From contig NC_058337.1 in the NCBI RefSeq assembly GCF_905475395.1, positions 105,394,368 to 105,458,367 of the forward strand: a DNA stretch of 64,000 bases, given 5' to 3'. Shown here piece after piece: positions 1 to 18,422 of the stretch (position 1 is the first letter of the stretch; every line of letters begins with the position of its first letter). This DNA comes from Chrysoperla carnea (Eukaryota > Arthropoda > Insecta > Neuroptera > Chrysopidae). The notes beneath the pieces are model-generated. The model saw nothing but the letters and a program-made list of their open reading frames with translations. It was not told the origin of the DNA and did no database searches. Both the position numbers and the translations under genes were made by a program.

Positions 1-198
1 TCAACTTTCTATAGGTAGAGTATCAACTTTCTAACTTAATGTGTTATTCTTTCCTTTACCGTTTAGGATCTAAATTGGTTCTAAAAGAAACCCAAAGAAC
101 TAAATCCAATTAGATCCAGATCCAGAAGTTATTTTTTGATTGGTTAACTACAAAACGAGATATTTGGATGTATACATTAAAATGGCCCACCCTGTATA
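1..198 (-). repeat. Partial family B copy, cut by the window edge
   Basis: Read on the minus strand from about 198, the sequence opens TATACAGGGTGGGCCATTTT, then TTGTAGTTAACCAA, and later AGAAAGTTGA. These match, in order, the left part of the element at 52981-53402. The rest of the copy lies outside the window. Nothing else is seen before the twinfilin start codon. Confidence 0.45.
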
Positions 199-417
199 TG
201 ATTGCTTTTGATACCATATTTAAGTTCAGTGTAACAATATCAACAATAATATTAGTTGATATATTTCGAGTTCAGTGAATTGATTAAATGTCATTTGCAG
301 TTATTCGACATTAGTTGAAAGAGTTGTCACGTAATCTAATTTAAAATTTCAATTTTTTAATTGAAAATCCAATTATTTTATAGTAAAATAATTGTACCAG
401 AACAGCACTGACGAACA

Positions 418-3238
418 ATGTCTCATCAAACAGGCATTAAAGGTTTATTAATTTATTTTTTAAATACATTTATTTACAATATAATTCTAATAATAGGGTT
501 AATTTTTCAGCAAACGATTCGTTAAAGAAGTTTTTTGGAAAGTGCCGTGAAGGAAAAATACGTGTTTTTAAAATATCAATAGAAAATGGTAATTAAGAAT
601 AAAATGATGAATTTTTTTCATTAAATTTTTTTAACTATTGTTATACTTTTAGAGGAATTGACATTGTCGGCATACAAGGATGTCAAAAGTACGTGGGAGA
701 AAGATTATGATAAGAAAATTAAACCATTGGTTGAAGAAAATAAGCCATGTTATATATTTTACAGGTATGTGTGTTAAATCTTTCTTTATTGAAAAATAAT
801 TTTTCCTTAGTTTACGATAAGAAAATTAAATTAAAAGAATTTTTCCTTGTAACATAAAATGACAAATAAATTGTTCTGGAAAAACAAATTAACTGATAGA
901 TAATTTTCGAAAAAACTCATTACGCTCCGTTTTTATATTTACATTGTATGTCAAATTTCACAAATATATCGAGAATAATTGTCAAAATTAATAAAAACTG
1001 TTAATGATTCGGGAGGTGTACGAGAAAAATCTGTAGGGACACTTTAATATCGATCAATTTGCCATTTCGTCTTAAGTTTCAATCTAGTATTTCTGATCAG
1101 GAGGAGATATAATCGTTCAAATTTAAAATACGTTTTAGACAGATTTTATAATCTCTCTTGAAATATTTTTGCCCGTGTCTCCTGGACTATAACTATTAAT
1201 TCTACATCGAAAAACTTTTAAAAACTCTTCTACTCAAAACCATTGTCTTTTATGTGCTGTCGTCATAAGATCCCCTATAAACATTTAAAAGGCCCGTTCT
1301 CATTATACTTTAATTATAAAATTTGTAATTAGAGCACCATAAGAATACTAGTTCAGCCAGAGTAGTAGATTTCTGCAACCTCTTACGTTTTATTTATTGA
1401 ATTAAAACGTAAATATTTTTGTTATTATTGTAGATTAGATACAAAAAATGCTTCTGGATACGAATGGCTATTAATTAGTTGGATACCGGATACAGCGACA
1501 GTCCGCGAAAAAATGTTATACGCATCCACAAAAGCAACATTAAAGCAAGAATTTGGTACTGGGTATATTAAGGAAGAAATTCATGGAACTACATTGGTAA
1601 ATTCAATTTTTAGGATTCCGTCATCAAACATGAAAAACAGAACCCTTCTTGAAGAGAGTTCTTTTACTTGAAACTTAACGAGGAGAATACATTTCTGTTT
1701 TAGGACGATGTTACATTAAGTGGATATCAACGTTACAAAACATCAGCCAAAGCACCGGCTCCATTAACTAGTCGTGAAGAAGAGTTACAAGAATTACGTA
1801 AATCTGAATTAAGTTCATGTACTGATTATAGTGTAGATAGTCGTCAACAAACCCTTGGCGGTGTTTCATTTCCAATGACTGAATCAGCAAAACAAGCAAT
1901 TTTAGATATGGCACGAGGATCTTATGACTATTTACAATTTCGCATCGGTAATTATATTTTTAGTAATACTAAACACTCTAACGAAGGTCACGGGAAAGGT
2001 GGGTGTGTGTTATATATCCTTTTCATGGTCCCCAGAACTCAGTTTGTGGATTTTTTGGTTCAAATGAGCTGAAATTCGGTGTGTAACTGGTTTCAGCAAT
2101 GGGGACAGGGTTTCTAGGGGAAAAGGAGAAAAAACGCTTTTTCGCGGTTTTATGAAATTAAAGTTGAGTACAATCTCCCTAAATTGAGCAAGAAGGTTAA
2201 AAATCCGCATGTAAATTAATTTAGTGCCTTAAATGAATTTGCATTAAATATTGCATTTTTGGGAAACACATGGGTAAAGGCATAAATCCCATTCAATAAA
2301 AAGCATTCTATAATAAGAAATATATGAATAAAGAGAGGGGTTATGACTTTAGGGGATTTTAATCTAAAATATAACTTTTTCTAGAAATCGAAGAAGAAAG
2401 AATAGATTTAGTTACAGCAAGTAATATTAGTTTAGAAAAGTTACCATCACAAATACCCGAAGATACTGCACGTTATCATTTATACAAATTTAAGCACACA
2501 CATGAAGGGGATTATTTGGAAAATATTGGTAAGATTTAAAAAAAAATCTGAATACTCTTAAATATTTTTTCATGTTCTTTCCATTTTATTTCAGTATTCA
2601 TATATTCCATGCCTGGTTACAATTGCTCGATAAAAGAACGCATGCTTTATTCGAGTTGTAAGGCGCCGTTTTTAGTTCAAATTGAAAATATGGGATTAGA
2701 AATCGAGAAAAAGGTTTGTATTAATTAATTTTTTTTTTTTTATTCTAATTTGCTGTCTGATCCAGAATGTCGAAGGCAAATATCAAATGGATTTTTAAAT
2801 TTAAATTACAGTTATTCGAATATTCTATCCTCTCGATTGGGTGTAGTGAGCTTTAATTTGTGGAAATTTATTTTAATATAGTTAGGTGTTGAAGTAGTAT
2901 ATTACAAGCCGAGAGAGACAAACATGAAATCTGAGACATTATTTACTTGCTCCCCTAGTGTATATCAGATAGTGAAGAAATGGAAGTTACAGTTTAGATC
3001 TAGAAAGATAAAGATTGTTGGTTCGATCCCCACCAAGATCTTAATAATGTTATAAATTTTTTTAAATTAATTTTTAATCATAACATTTTAGTTAGAAATT
3101 GAATCCGGCTCTGAGTTAACTGAAGATTATTTGCAAGATGAAATACATCCAAAGAAAAATTTACATAGACCAAAATTTGCAAAACCAAAAGGACCACCAA
3201 ATCGAGGTGCCAAACGATTAACTAAAACGACAAATTAA
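418..3238 (+). CDS. twf: Twinfilin, 8 exons, complete
   Basis: Exons by splice signals and phase: 418-442, 511-588, 653-764, 1434-1596, 1704-1947, 2385-2528, 2595-2713, 3092-3238; total 1032 bp, 343 aa, the usual length for insect twinfilin. The start gives MSHQTGI, the conserved family N-terminus. Two ADF-homology domains lie at about residues 4-140 and 175-312, joined by a linker (exon 5, [14 protein letters not shown]). The basic tail [16 protein letters not shown] onward is the conserved capping-protein and phosphoinositide-binding segment. Known family role: binds ADP-actin monomers, caps or depolymerises barbed ends and regulates capping protein in the cortical cytoskeleton. Every exon joins in phase, so the gene looks intact. 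Intron 3 (765-1433) is the longest. Intron 5 (1948-2384) holds a piece of an interspersed repeat. Identity is secure; the terminal exon borders are inferred by reading. Confidence 0.95.
1990..2110 (+). repeat. Interspersed repeat family E, copy in twinfilin intron 5
   Basis: Contains GTGTTATATATCCTTTTCATG and TTCAAATGAGCTGAAATTCGG. The same two blocks, same order, occur in reverse orientation at about 10970-11135 inside the AGXT2-like gene. An open frame of 65 codons that starts in twinfilin exon 5 and runs into this repeat is a frame extension, not a gene. Confidence 0.4.
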
Positions 3239-3253
3239 TCATAAAACCGAACA

Positions 3254-3259
3254 AATAAA
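3254..3259 (+). terminator. Candidate polyadenylation signal, twinfilin
   Basis: AATAAA 16 bp after the twinfilin stop; would give a very short 3' UTR. Another AATAAA lies near 4126, so the true site is open. Confidence 0.25.
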
Positions 3260-3399
3260 AACAAAACAAGACTTCGTCAATGATAATGATTAAAAATAAG
3301 ACTTAAATTATGATATATCATATATTTTTAAAACTGTTAAAACAGTTTACTATTTAGACATTTTTTTATCAATATAAGAGTAATATATAGAGTGTCCTT

Positions 3400-3440
3400 T
3401 TTTTAAAAAAAAAAAAAAAAAAACAAACAAACAAACAAAA
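3400..3440. repeat. Poly-A run followed by (CAAA)n
   Basis: About twenty A residues followed by three CAAA-type units, about 160 bp after the twinfilin stop. Could be a microsatellite or an old retro-insertion tail. Confidence 0.6.
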
Positions 3441-5297
3441 AGTATTTATGTAACAGCAGTAGATGCAATTATTTTAGCTGTAAATGAAAACTTGAAAAAA
3501 AAATGTCCACATTCTTAATTTTAGTTTATTACAAAAAATTAACAAAAATTTGTGCTGAATAATGGCCACAATGCGCCATATTGAAGTTTCCACGGCGTCA
3601 TTTATCTTATGCCAAACAATCACTTAGCATTTGATTATTTTTTGACTCTTTTTGAACTAAATTGAGCGTGATTTTTTCTAGACTAAAAAAAATTAAAAAT
3701 TTGTATTTGCTCATTCAAAAGTTCTAGAATTCAGACAGATCAAGTGGTGCAAAATGATTTTAACGATTTGAATCTTTTATTATTTCTTTCTAAGCGATAA
3801 TTATACGTATATTAAGTAAGAGTAGTTTTTTTTTCTGTTTAATTACAAGTGAAGAATATTTCCTGGGAAAAAGCAATTTGTTTTAGAAAACTTTTAAGAA
3901 TTTTTCAAGTATTATATTTTTTATTTGAGGAAGTATTCTATTTTTTATATGATGATGATTTTAATGAGCCAAATATGTCATCTATCCGAGCCATTCAATC
4001 TAGGAGCATGCAATATGGGATCAGGAATTCAGGAAGGTTCCTTATGACTTCTTAGTTTCAAAAAATAACGATCATATGCACGCAAGTTAATTCAAACGTT
4101 AAGCTCATTTTACGCCTACCGTATAGAATAAATAAGACACAGTATTCATTAATTTTAAATAAATATGCAGGCCCGAACTTAAAAATATTTAAGACCTGTA
4201 GAAAGTAGTGGGTCATAATTATATATCTTAGCTTAAAATATCTAAGTCATATTAAACCCTAGGGAAGAGCTCAACCGTTGATAAGAGATATTTATCAAAA
4301 CGAGCAATAGATGTTTCAAGCGTCTTTTATATTTGCCTGGATCTTGATCTGGGTCCATAAAAACAATATTTTATTCATGAAGACATTCTATATATAATAA
4401 TAAACATAATTTTTATGATACTGAAATTAATAGCTAAATAATGGTGCAATGTAAAATTTTAGCTAACATTTTTAAATACGTTTTTATATATATTTGTGTA
4501 CTTTTTTCACGTTTCTATTATTATTTAATGTTGATTTTATATGATTGGAGCCGTGGCGGGGAGGAGATAGTAGAATCAGACAATAAAAGCAGATAATGTG
4601 ATATATTAATTTATAATTGCATGACCAACGATCATAAGAAAAGAGTCTTTAATTTTTTTTAGTTTAAAATAAAAGATTCCTTATAGCTATGCAATTATAG
4701 AACAGCGATATTCTCGACTGAATGCCGATCTCTGTCATTTTGTCAGGTTTTATTATTTTTTAATAGTATTAAATCCGGGAAATTGATATTTAGAAATGTT
4801 AAGCTAAAATAATAAACGCATAATGCGCTGCTTTAAATTGCATTGTATTTGTTTTGTATAAATCGTGGGCCTAGCTTAGTATTAATAACTCAAATATATT
4901 TTTATACGTGCTGTGTTTATTATCAAAAAATATAAATTATAATAATTATGTTATTGGAAATTTAGATAATTAAATTGTGATCGTAGCTACATTCAGATTT
5001 ATTTAGTTCAAAAGCTGATTTTCGAATAGCCACTCTAAAATTTGTATAAATATTTTTCGACTTAATTAAAGTTATTATTTCTCTAGGCAGCAATTAAGAG
5101 GCCATAAAACTGCGTGATATTGCTACGTGATACACGTTTGGCTTGTTTCACAAATAATGTTGACGATTATGTACCAATGGTTTATGGATTCAGACATAAA
5201 ACAATACAGACTACAAGCTCATGTTGAAATTTTTCGGGTAAAATAATCCACAAGGAATCATGTAGAAAAAGATGTTCCTATATGTAAAATTAAGTTT

Positions 5298-5486
5298 AAG
5301 CACGATGGCGTTAGTTTCGCGTGGTACAAGTGAGTAAAGGTGAGAATATGAATGTCACAACTCTTGGTATCTCACCTCTGCACCATCAGCAACGACGTAC
5401 ATATTTGATGGTACAGGGGTGGAATATCAAGGGGTATGGCATTCATATTCTCACCTGTACGACGCACAACTGACGCCATGGTGCTT
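5298..5486. repeat. Imperfect hairpin repeat, about 190 bp (MITE-like)
   Basis: AAGCACGATGGCGTTAG on the left pairs with CTGACGCCATGGTGCTT on the right, and AGGTGAGAATATGAATG with CATTCATATTCTCACCT further in. The loop region has a second partial pairing (TGGTAC / GTACCA type blocks). No gene. Confidence 0.5.
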
Positions 5487-8400
5487 ATACTCTCATTTTG
5501 AATCATAACTTTAATTACATTATGCTATTTTACTCAACAATACCTTTACTTTATTTATATTAGTTAAATTTAATAGTGCCCATGTCTTCTTAAGTATCGG
5601 CTTTTGAAGGAAAGTATATTAGTTATTTGCGACTTAAAATTGTCAAAAGAATATCCTTTTAAACTATGGTCATTGAGTCACGAGATGTCTGTATAAAGCT
5701 CATTTCTTCCATAAAGAGATTTGATAAGAGTTACAGGGTTTGGTGATAGTCAAACATTTTTTAAGATTTTCTTGATAACAAGCACATTATAAGAATTATG
5801 CAATATAATATAAAAATTTTGCTATACATAAATTTTGTGTTGTCGCTCAAGATATTGGCTTGTTATTTTTAGCAATATGTTGCAGGTTAATCTTAAGGTT
5901 GCTTAGTAAAATACATAGCTTTAGATTGTAGCACCAAAGTGACTAAATAGAAAAAAGTTGGATCGATCAAACAGATTATGTTCAAAATTGTGCTACCAGC
6001 TTTTCGGCTAAAACAGCAACTAGCGAAGCAATGCAGAGAAACATTTTATTGCCTAGTTTTTTTTTTTGTGTTGCTTTGTTCAGTATTTTAGCAATGTTAT
6101 CAACTATTTAAACTTTGTAATCACTGAAAAATTAAATATGCATTGAGTAACCATTGAGTCTCTCCACAGGTCCCGTGAGTTATTACGAAGGTTAAATTTT
6201 AATCGTTATTTGAATTACGCCTTATATAAAAGGATGTGTATACCATAAAAATTATAAAAATCGCAAAAATTTGATTTTTTTGAATACCATATTTCGTTTA
6301 TTTCGTTTTCCTTAGTTCTTAAAAATAATTTTGAAAATTGGACAATTTTATTTTGCTATGCTATGAATTTTGCATGTTATATATTTTGTTCGACTTAACT
6401 AAATCACATTTTGGCGAGATTATCTGCACTAGTAAATTAATTCGAAAGTGTGTATTAAAATGAACGTGAAAATTTTAAATCTCGATGATGGAAAGCACCT
6501 TGTAATTAAAATACACACTAATTAAATTTTTTAAATCTAATTTTAAGTATAGTTTTGAATACTTGCCTGATATTTTGACGATTAAGTTTTTAATAAATAT
6601 AATCTGGTTTATTATTTTTTATAAAATAAATTATGCGTTTTGATTTTATTTAATCTAAAAATTTCGCTATTGTGCAATATAGAAAATTAATTTATCAGTT
6701 AAAGAAATGAGTACGTTTTCGAGTTCTGTAATCAGACAAGAAACTTCAATTAGGAAAATGTTTTAAACCATTTATGAAAACTCTTTCGGTGGATTCGAAT
6801 ATCGAATTCCATATTTATAGTTCAAAAATAAGAGATGATACTTACTTTTGGTAGATTTTTACTCTATTTTTAAATATCTATCTCACGATATTTGCGGAAA
6901 TCTATGTGCAGTTTTATTTATAAAGCGATTCTTCCTATTAGTACAAACAGGGATTGAAAATTTTTCTCTTCTCTCATCACAACGTCATCATCACAATCCT
7001 AAATTGAAAATCGAATATAAATTTGCCTATGCATTTTCTTCTCGGGTGCATATTTTATCAGGTATAAGCTACCTAACGCTTGTTAACGCCTTATAATTGT
7101 GATAAAAAATTTTTGCAATAATATTTTAGTCCTAAAAGTGAAGGAATATTTTGATTGAAGGATCAAGTAAATTCGAAAAATTCTTTGTGGTGAGATTGCT
7201 ACTATTTGAAACCGTCGAAAAAGTGTGGTACGATAATTTTTTATGAATCACTCTTCGAAAATGATAGTAAAAAAAGAAGAAAATGCGATCGCCATTTTTC
7301 TTTCAATAATCACGTAATTTGATTTATTATAGCTCACCATATTTGGAACAAATGGTTTGAAATTTTGTTTTACGAAATTACGAAATGAGTGTCTATTTTT
7401 GATTACAGAACTCTAAAAATGATCGACAATACTTTTAATTGTATACAAATTTGCCAATAATTATCTAAAAAGTATATTTAAATAATGTATTTTGATGTCT
7501 ATAACAAATGAACAAAGTATCTATTACCATCCGTTTACATTCTAGTATAACTAATATAAACAATTTCATCTTAATTTAAAAATTTTAGTTGTATTATAAT
7601 TTATTTTACAATAAACAAATTTCTAGCATTTTAATGTTTCAATTTTTATCTTTATTTACAAAATAAGTACGTTATTAAAATTGAGATGGTCAAAACATTC
7701 CCATCGTTAAAAATTCATTCCTAAACAGTTATCTTTAGTTCATTTTAACCTAAGCGTATCCTCCTTCGTGTTCCATACATGTAATAAACCTTTTTCATGA
7801 AAAACAGAAATGCTTTTAAATAATTTTTTATTAAAATATAGGTCGAGTAGAGCCTGTAACTCGAAAATTACGCATTTTTAACAATAAAAACGTTATGAAA
7901 AAAATTTTAAAAAAGTCACAATATTTGAAATAATTTCAAACGATTTTTTTTGGCTCCACCGCACACGTGATCTGTGATGTCAATCCGACAAGCAATGACA
8001 ATAAAACAGTGTTAAAGGTCCTATTAATATATCATTATTATCAAGTTTAAATGACGTCAAACCAACCCTCGTGTAACATCGTGATTTTCATTGTCTGTTT
8101 TCTCGGTTATATGACTTCAAAAAAATCGGGGAAAAAAATTAGCCCATTTATCAAGAAGACATTTACTTTCATTTAAAAAAAGTTCTTTTATAAAATTGTT
8201 TAAATTTTTTTTCGTAAACCTTATAATAAAAAAGTTATCCATTTGTAGCCAACTCAAGCCAAACTTAAGAAGAACTTGTATATAAATTGATTTGACACCA
8301 GTAATTTTAAATAGATAGTTAAATTAAGGTTGAAAAGGAGAGCTATTCAGGAAATTAACTCGAATATCTACAAAATAATTTTTTATTTTTATTTAAAACA

Positions 8401-9045
8401 ATAAAATATCTTATCAATATAATGTAAAATACATTTCCTTAAAAATCTTACAATTAAATTGTACAAAAAAAAAATTCATTATATACAAATTCTATGATAT
8501 CTTTATAAATTCCATAATTAATTAAAGTTTGCGTAATAAATAATAAATACAATAATTATGAATGGCTCTACCATTCATAACAATAATATACACTCTCTCA
8601 TTCATTTTTGAAATATTTGAAGCTATCGTTTTAAAACCATGATACAATGTACAATATTTAGTGTAGTTCGGTTGTTTTGTCAACTGTTTTGTCAACTAGG
8701 CAATTTGTATGACGTAAATGTAATAAAATGCTCTAAAAATATCGTAAAAGCGTCAAACACCAATTTTTTGTATAAACACAATCTGTGATAAATTTTTTTC
8801 ATGATGAAAACTTTTTTGAAGCTCAATCACACAATTTTTGTACAATTAACTTTATTGTGAATTTTTTCATAAGGTACTGTGTTAAAAATCACAAATTTAA
8901 AATGAAATATTTCAAAATTTTTACCTGCAAGAGGCTCCAAAACTGTGTTTATTGTGATCAAATGGCTTTGAACTATCATTTACCGCAAAAAAAGAACACT
9001 CACCGTTTTTGCTCAAACAGAACTACTTTAATTTATCTTATAGCT

Positions 9046-9051
9046 TTTATT
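9046..9051 (-). terminator. Candidate polyadenylation signal, AGXT2-like gene
   Basis: AATAAA on the minus strand about 215 bp past the stop codon at 9267. Position plausible; not otherwise supported. Confidence 0.3.
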
Positions 9052-9266
9052 TAACGTGTAAAATTCAAATTACGCTAATTGAAAGAAGTTGACAGGTTGT
9101 GTTTCATAAAATCACGGTAGCTAATATAAAAAAACAAAGAAATACTTTCCCACTACCTCTTATTTTTCGACTGTTAACACGACGAGAATCATGGTTTAAA
9201 ACTGAATATATCTAGCTTAATACATTTCCATAAATAAAGTTTTAAGTAGTAAGCTCATATAAATAA

Positions 9267-14387
<5,121 letters not shown>

Positions 14388-16533
14388 TTTTTAATGAAAA
14401 AAACTTTTACAAATTAATTTATCTTATGAAAAATACTTCCGTATCTTGATTTATGCAATAATTGTTGACCCAGTGTTTCCTTGCGTCGTACTTGTATAAG
14501 TGTTAGTTTATGCACGTTCAGTGACGTCAATATATACTGATTATAGCCGGTATATACCTTCTATGCATGTTCATTTACGCATGTGTAGAAATTTTTAAGA
14601 GGGCCATACACTAGCATATCAATCATTTGTGATAATTATTAGCTTTTGATGATAATAATTAATAATACATCATGATAGATAATTTTGTTGAATGTCTAAT
14701 GTACGATGTCCTAAATAATACTTTATTTCAGAAATAAATCGTGACTTATTTTTGGTGGGCTGCTACTAGTAAGCCCAACTACAGTATTTAGATCAACTAA
14801 TCGCTTTGAATGATGTCCAATTTCGCAGCTTGGTAAATAGTATAACTGCCTAAAAAGTTCAAAATGCCAATTAACGTTATCGTAAGCCGATATCCAAGGA
14901 GTTATTTAATTTGTCAAGTACGGGTAGGTAATTATCTATTCGAAATTTGAAGCCTTGGTTCTCTTTCGACCAGGAGAGCTTAATCGAACCGCTTCTATGT
15001 AGCTCCGAATATATTTTTTCCTAAATATTAATAATAATCGAACGATCATTCCTTTATTCTCCGAACGACGATTTTTCAAAATTTGCCCACAAATTTTTGT
15101 GGGGCCTATAGGTGGTAAATCCGACACTGCGTACTAGCTATATATTGTGCTTATTTCTAATGGTTTAAGCGTTACAAGCAAATGGAATGAATGTTGCACT
15201 TGTACAATTAGTGTTCCGCACAAAAACTTTGAAAAGTCCTTAAGTTAAGATCAGTCACACTTTTGGCTCTTGTTTATAAGCTCCCTTTAAAGAATAATAA
15301 ATGAGGCAATGGAGTAACCTTGATTGTGCCCATGTCTGACCCAGGCGAAAATTGGCATTGTTAGTTTGTCTTACCTACGACACGACACGTAATTCCATCT
15401 TGACAAGTTATAACAACAGGATTTCATTAAATTGTAGATAACGTTAAAATAATAAAAATTTCTTAATACCTTCACTTATAGCCGGGAAAGCGTTCTATTC
15501 TAGAACCAAGATGTCAAAGTTTTAGGAAAAAAGAATATGATTTTGAATATTGCCAAGACGGCTGCTAATAAAAATTGGAAATTTGTTGGCATACAATTTA
15601 TCAAGCATAGGGTATTGCATAAGATATATTCTATTTGCATTCTTGCAATAAGGTCAGTGGCACTAGAAATTATTTTCCCAAAATGGGTTACTAGCACATC
15701 TATATCTCCACCACTGTTTCTCGTAATTTATTTTTATCAGCCTTAAATCATGAAGGATCCTTAACTCATATCGTCAAATTTTCAATTTTTCTACGCAGAC
15801 CTGGTATTTTCTTCCAAAATATCAACACACTGTACCTAGAAAAGAAAATTTTCCCGGCAATAAGTGTATTGCGAAATCTTCATTATTTTGACTATTGAGA
15901 TAATTATTTTTTGTTATAACTTGGGCCACCTGTATAAACTTTTAAATATTTTGTTTTTTCAATTTTTTAACGAGTTTTCGTCACGTTAATTAAAATGTAA
16001 TAATAACAATTAGATTAAAAACTTAAAAAGTATAATAATAATACTTAGATATTTATGACATAAATGTTTTTTTTTTGGAGACAATAAACATTTAAGATTG
16101 TAATATTTATGTAATAATAAAAATATATTTTTCTGTTGATTAAATTTTGAAAAAAAAAAGTTTTAATTCGACGTAACCTATGGCAGAAATCACCCATGAC
16201 CTTTTATTACTTAATTTTCATATTTTTGAAATTGAGTGAACAAGTGATCATTAGTACAAATACAATGACCAGCCTCCAATATTAGCCTTGAATTTCATAT
16301 ACATATAATCTATTATTTCGATAAAAAATCTCCAAAGGTTTTTGTTTTTGGTCCTGACCCTTTTTCTTAATAATTATTATCTTGAAAAAGTTAATCTGAT
16401 TTATGCTACCAGTTTCTGAGAGGGAACGGTGATCAAATTTGAAACTTCTGACTCTATACAGGCGAGAGTTCTAGTCAATTGACTACAGCAGGGAATATCG
16501 ATTTTTTTTTTAATCTAATAAAAGGTCATTCAT

Positions 16534-16840
16534 GTAAAAAACAGCGGAGAAAAATTATTTTATTTAACTATAAAAACAACCAAGATATAAGCCATCAAAG
16601 ATTTGTTTGTATCTCTTTCTAACAAAACAGAATTTAGCTTGGAGTTCTTATATCAAGCATAGTACATATATGACCTCAAATACTATTCCCGCTGTCTAAT
16701 TAGTAGTCTAAAATGCTTATATCATCCATATTTCTTGGCCGATTTAAAATAATTTCACTTTTTGCCATCTCTTTTACGGTATTTTCATATTTAGTTAAGA
16801 AATGCGAAAAAAATCATCGATATTGCTTATTCTTCCTCAG
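16534..16840 (-). repeat. Interspersed repeat family A, copy 2 (reverse)
   Basis: The reverse complement contains TATGAAAATACCGTAAAA, GGATGATATAAGCATTTTA, GACTACTAATTAGACAG, ACAAATCTTTGATGGCTT and CTCCGCTGTTTTTTAC, matching the copy at 33197-33472 in order. Uninterrupted at the point where copy 1 carries its insertion. Confidence 0.6.
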
Positions 16841-16859
16841 CTCATGTATTTTTATCCTA

Positions 16860-16873
16860 CCCCCCCCCCCCCC
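16860..16873. repeat. C homopolymer, 14 bases
   Basis: Fourteen consecutive C in otherwise AT-rich DNA, just after family A copy 2; slippage-prone and a possible assembly-length error. Confidence 0.7.
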
Positions 16874-17889
16874 TACTGAACCTGGATTTACGATGTGCCA
16901 AAATATTGTTGAATTTATTAAATTTTTAAATAAAAATTTCTATTATTTTCCCTTTCTGGACCAAAAATGATTGTTTTTCCCACCCCCTTGAACTAAAAGT
17001 TAGAGATACGCCCATGTGCATTTTATTTTGATTTGAATAATTTTCAAGTATTGTCCACTTTTCATGTGTTGGCACAGTTTCTGTAGACTTTGAAAGTTTT
17101 ACTCAATAAATAGTTCACTTCTAATGTTTTTTATACGTAGTATTACTTTTTATTACTTTCAGAGCCCAATTAGTTTTCTGAAAATTCTCATTTTCCGACA
17201 GATGAGTATGAAATCTTCAAAAATCAATTCTACGGATCAAAAAACATACCGTCTAAAACTTTCAAAGTGTTAAATTTTGTAACGAGTACACTTTATTAAA
17301 TTTAAAAAAATTTTCTTTATTCCTTTTTTCTGCATTTTTTTTTTTGAGGCTAGCACTGATCACTAAATAAAAAAGCTCCATTAGATAGGAACTTTCAAAT
17401 AGCTGTGCGTCAAATGAAGGTAAGAAGTCAGTAAATCAAATTTTGATCATTACCTAAACTAGTGATATTGTTATCAATAAAACATTATTATTTATAATAA
17501 AACGGATATCCGAAGGTCATTTATCATTTTTCAAATTGATGATTATATTATGCATTATTATTAAAAGTAAATAATTATCTATTCAATTAAACCATAAAAA
17601 ATAGCAATATCTTATTAATTAAACTAGAAATTGAACACTTATTATTATTTTGTATTAATTTAACTTGAATAATAATTTATAAGATAATTATTATGTAATT
17701 TTTACTACCTGGTTTTAATTATTGGTACAATTTATTAATAACAGAGAAATGATTGTCTTTGTTTTTTAATTTATTGAAGAGTTTAAGTCGACAATGCACA
17801 AGCTTCTTAAAAGCATTCGATCAGATAATAGGAGGAAGAGTGTAATATTAGGGATCAAAATTCTTATTAGCCATAAATTGTATCTCGTT

Positions 17890-18084
17890 CACTATTTTTA
17901 CAGAAATTTTTAATTTATGCTTTACAATGATATTTATAGATGGCTCGCAGTGAAATGCCATTGTTTTAATTCTGATATATGAGCTATATTATTGCAAAGT
18001 TTCATTAAAATCCATTCAATAGTTTTTGCGTAAAAACAAACACACAAACAAACAGTCTTACTTTCCCATTTATAATATACAAGG
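17890..18084 (+). mobile_element. 3' end of an RTE-like LINE (or a SINE sharing that tail), degraded
   Basis: The order CAAAGTTTCATTAAAATCCA, TTCAATAGTTTTTGCGT, AAACACACAAACAAACAG, then CCATTTATAATATACAAGG is the standard 3' tail of insect RTE-type elements (a phrase ending in TATAATAT-ATA). The 5' limit is uncertain and no reverse transcriptase frame precedes it. Confidence 0.5.
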
Positions 18085-18134
18085 ATAGGGATTCAAGCCA
18101 TCTTTTAAAATATATAAATGGAAGTAGTCTCTGT

Positions 18135-18422
18135 TTAAAGTACTATTCTTCCTACACACTGTGTATTTTTCCCAAAAGAACCCAACGATAACAATATTAC
18201 ATGGTTACAAATTTTGAGTATTTCTAACGAAACTAAAAGTGTCTCATTTTTATTTTTGCTAAGTGTGTTATCCACGCGATTGACTATTCTCTCATTTAAA
18301 TCAATATCGAATTTCACTTTTGTCCCTTCTGACGCAAAAGCGGAAAAATAAGGATCTATGGTCCCCTTACGACCTGCTAGTTGAGGTACCGGTAAATACC
18401 TAATAAATTTTGACGAGAACAT
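18135..18422 (-). CDS. Unrecognised 95-codon frame
   Basis: Starts MFSSKFIRYLPVPQLAGRKG and has fairly even composition for so AT-rich a region, with FDIDLNERIVNRVDNTLSK in the middle. No motif, signal peptide or membrane segment is apparent and no splice partner was found. It directly follows the RTE-like LINE tail that ends at 18084, so it may belong to transposon debris. Low confidence as a gene. Confidence 0.12.
   Translation of the reverse strand: MFSSKFIRYLPVPQLAGRKGTIDPYFSAFASEGTKVKFDIDLNERIVNRVDNTLSKNKNETLLVSLEILKICNHVILLSLGSFGKNTQCVGRIVL

Larger units (their letters stand above)
3239..9045. other. Intergenic, twinfilin to AGXT2-like gene
   Basis: AT-rich. Holds the poly-A/CAAA tract, the hairpin repeat at 5298-5486, an AGTGTGTATT/AATACACACT stem pair at 6447-6456 and 6510-6519, and a TTATGAATGG/CCATTCATAA stem at 8566-8590. 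Open frames of 68-89 codons at 3849, 6848 and 8785 (all +) have lysine/phenylalanine-rich random-looking translations. No gene recognised. Confidence 0.6.

Noticed and set aside
2935-3045. tRNA-like B box GGTTCGATCCC in twinfilin intron 7
   Set aside because: No A box, no foldable acceptor stem; at most a decayed tRNA-derived SINE. The nearby GACATTATTTACTTGCTCCC phrase recurs near 54200 and 54905, which supports a repeat.
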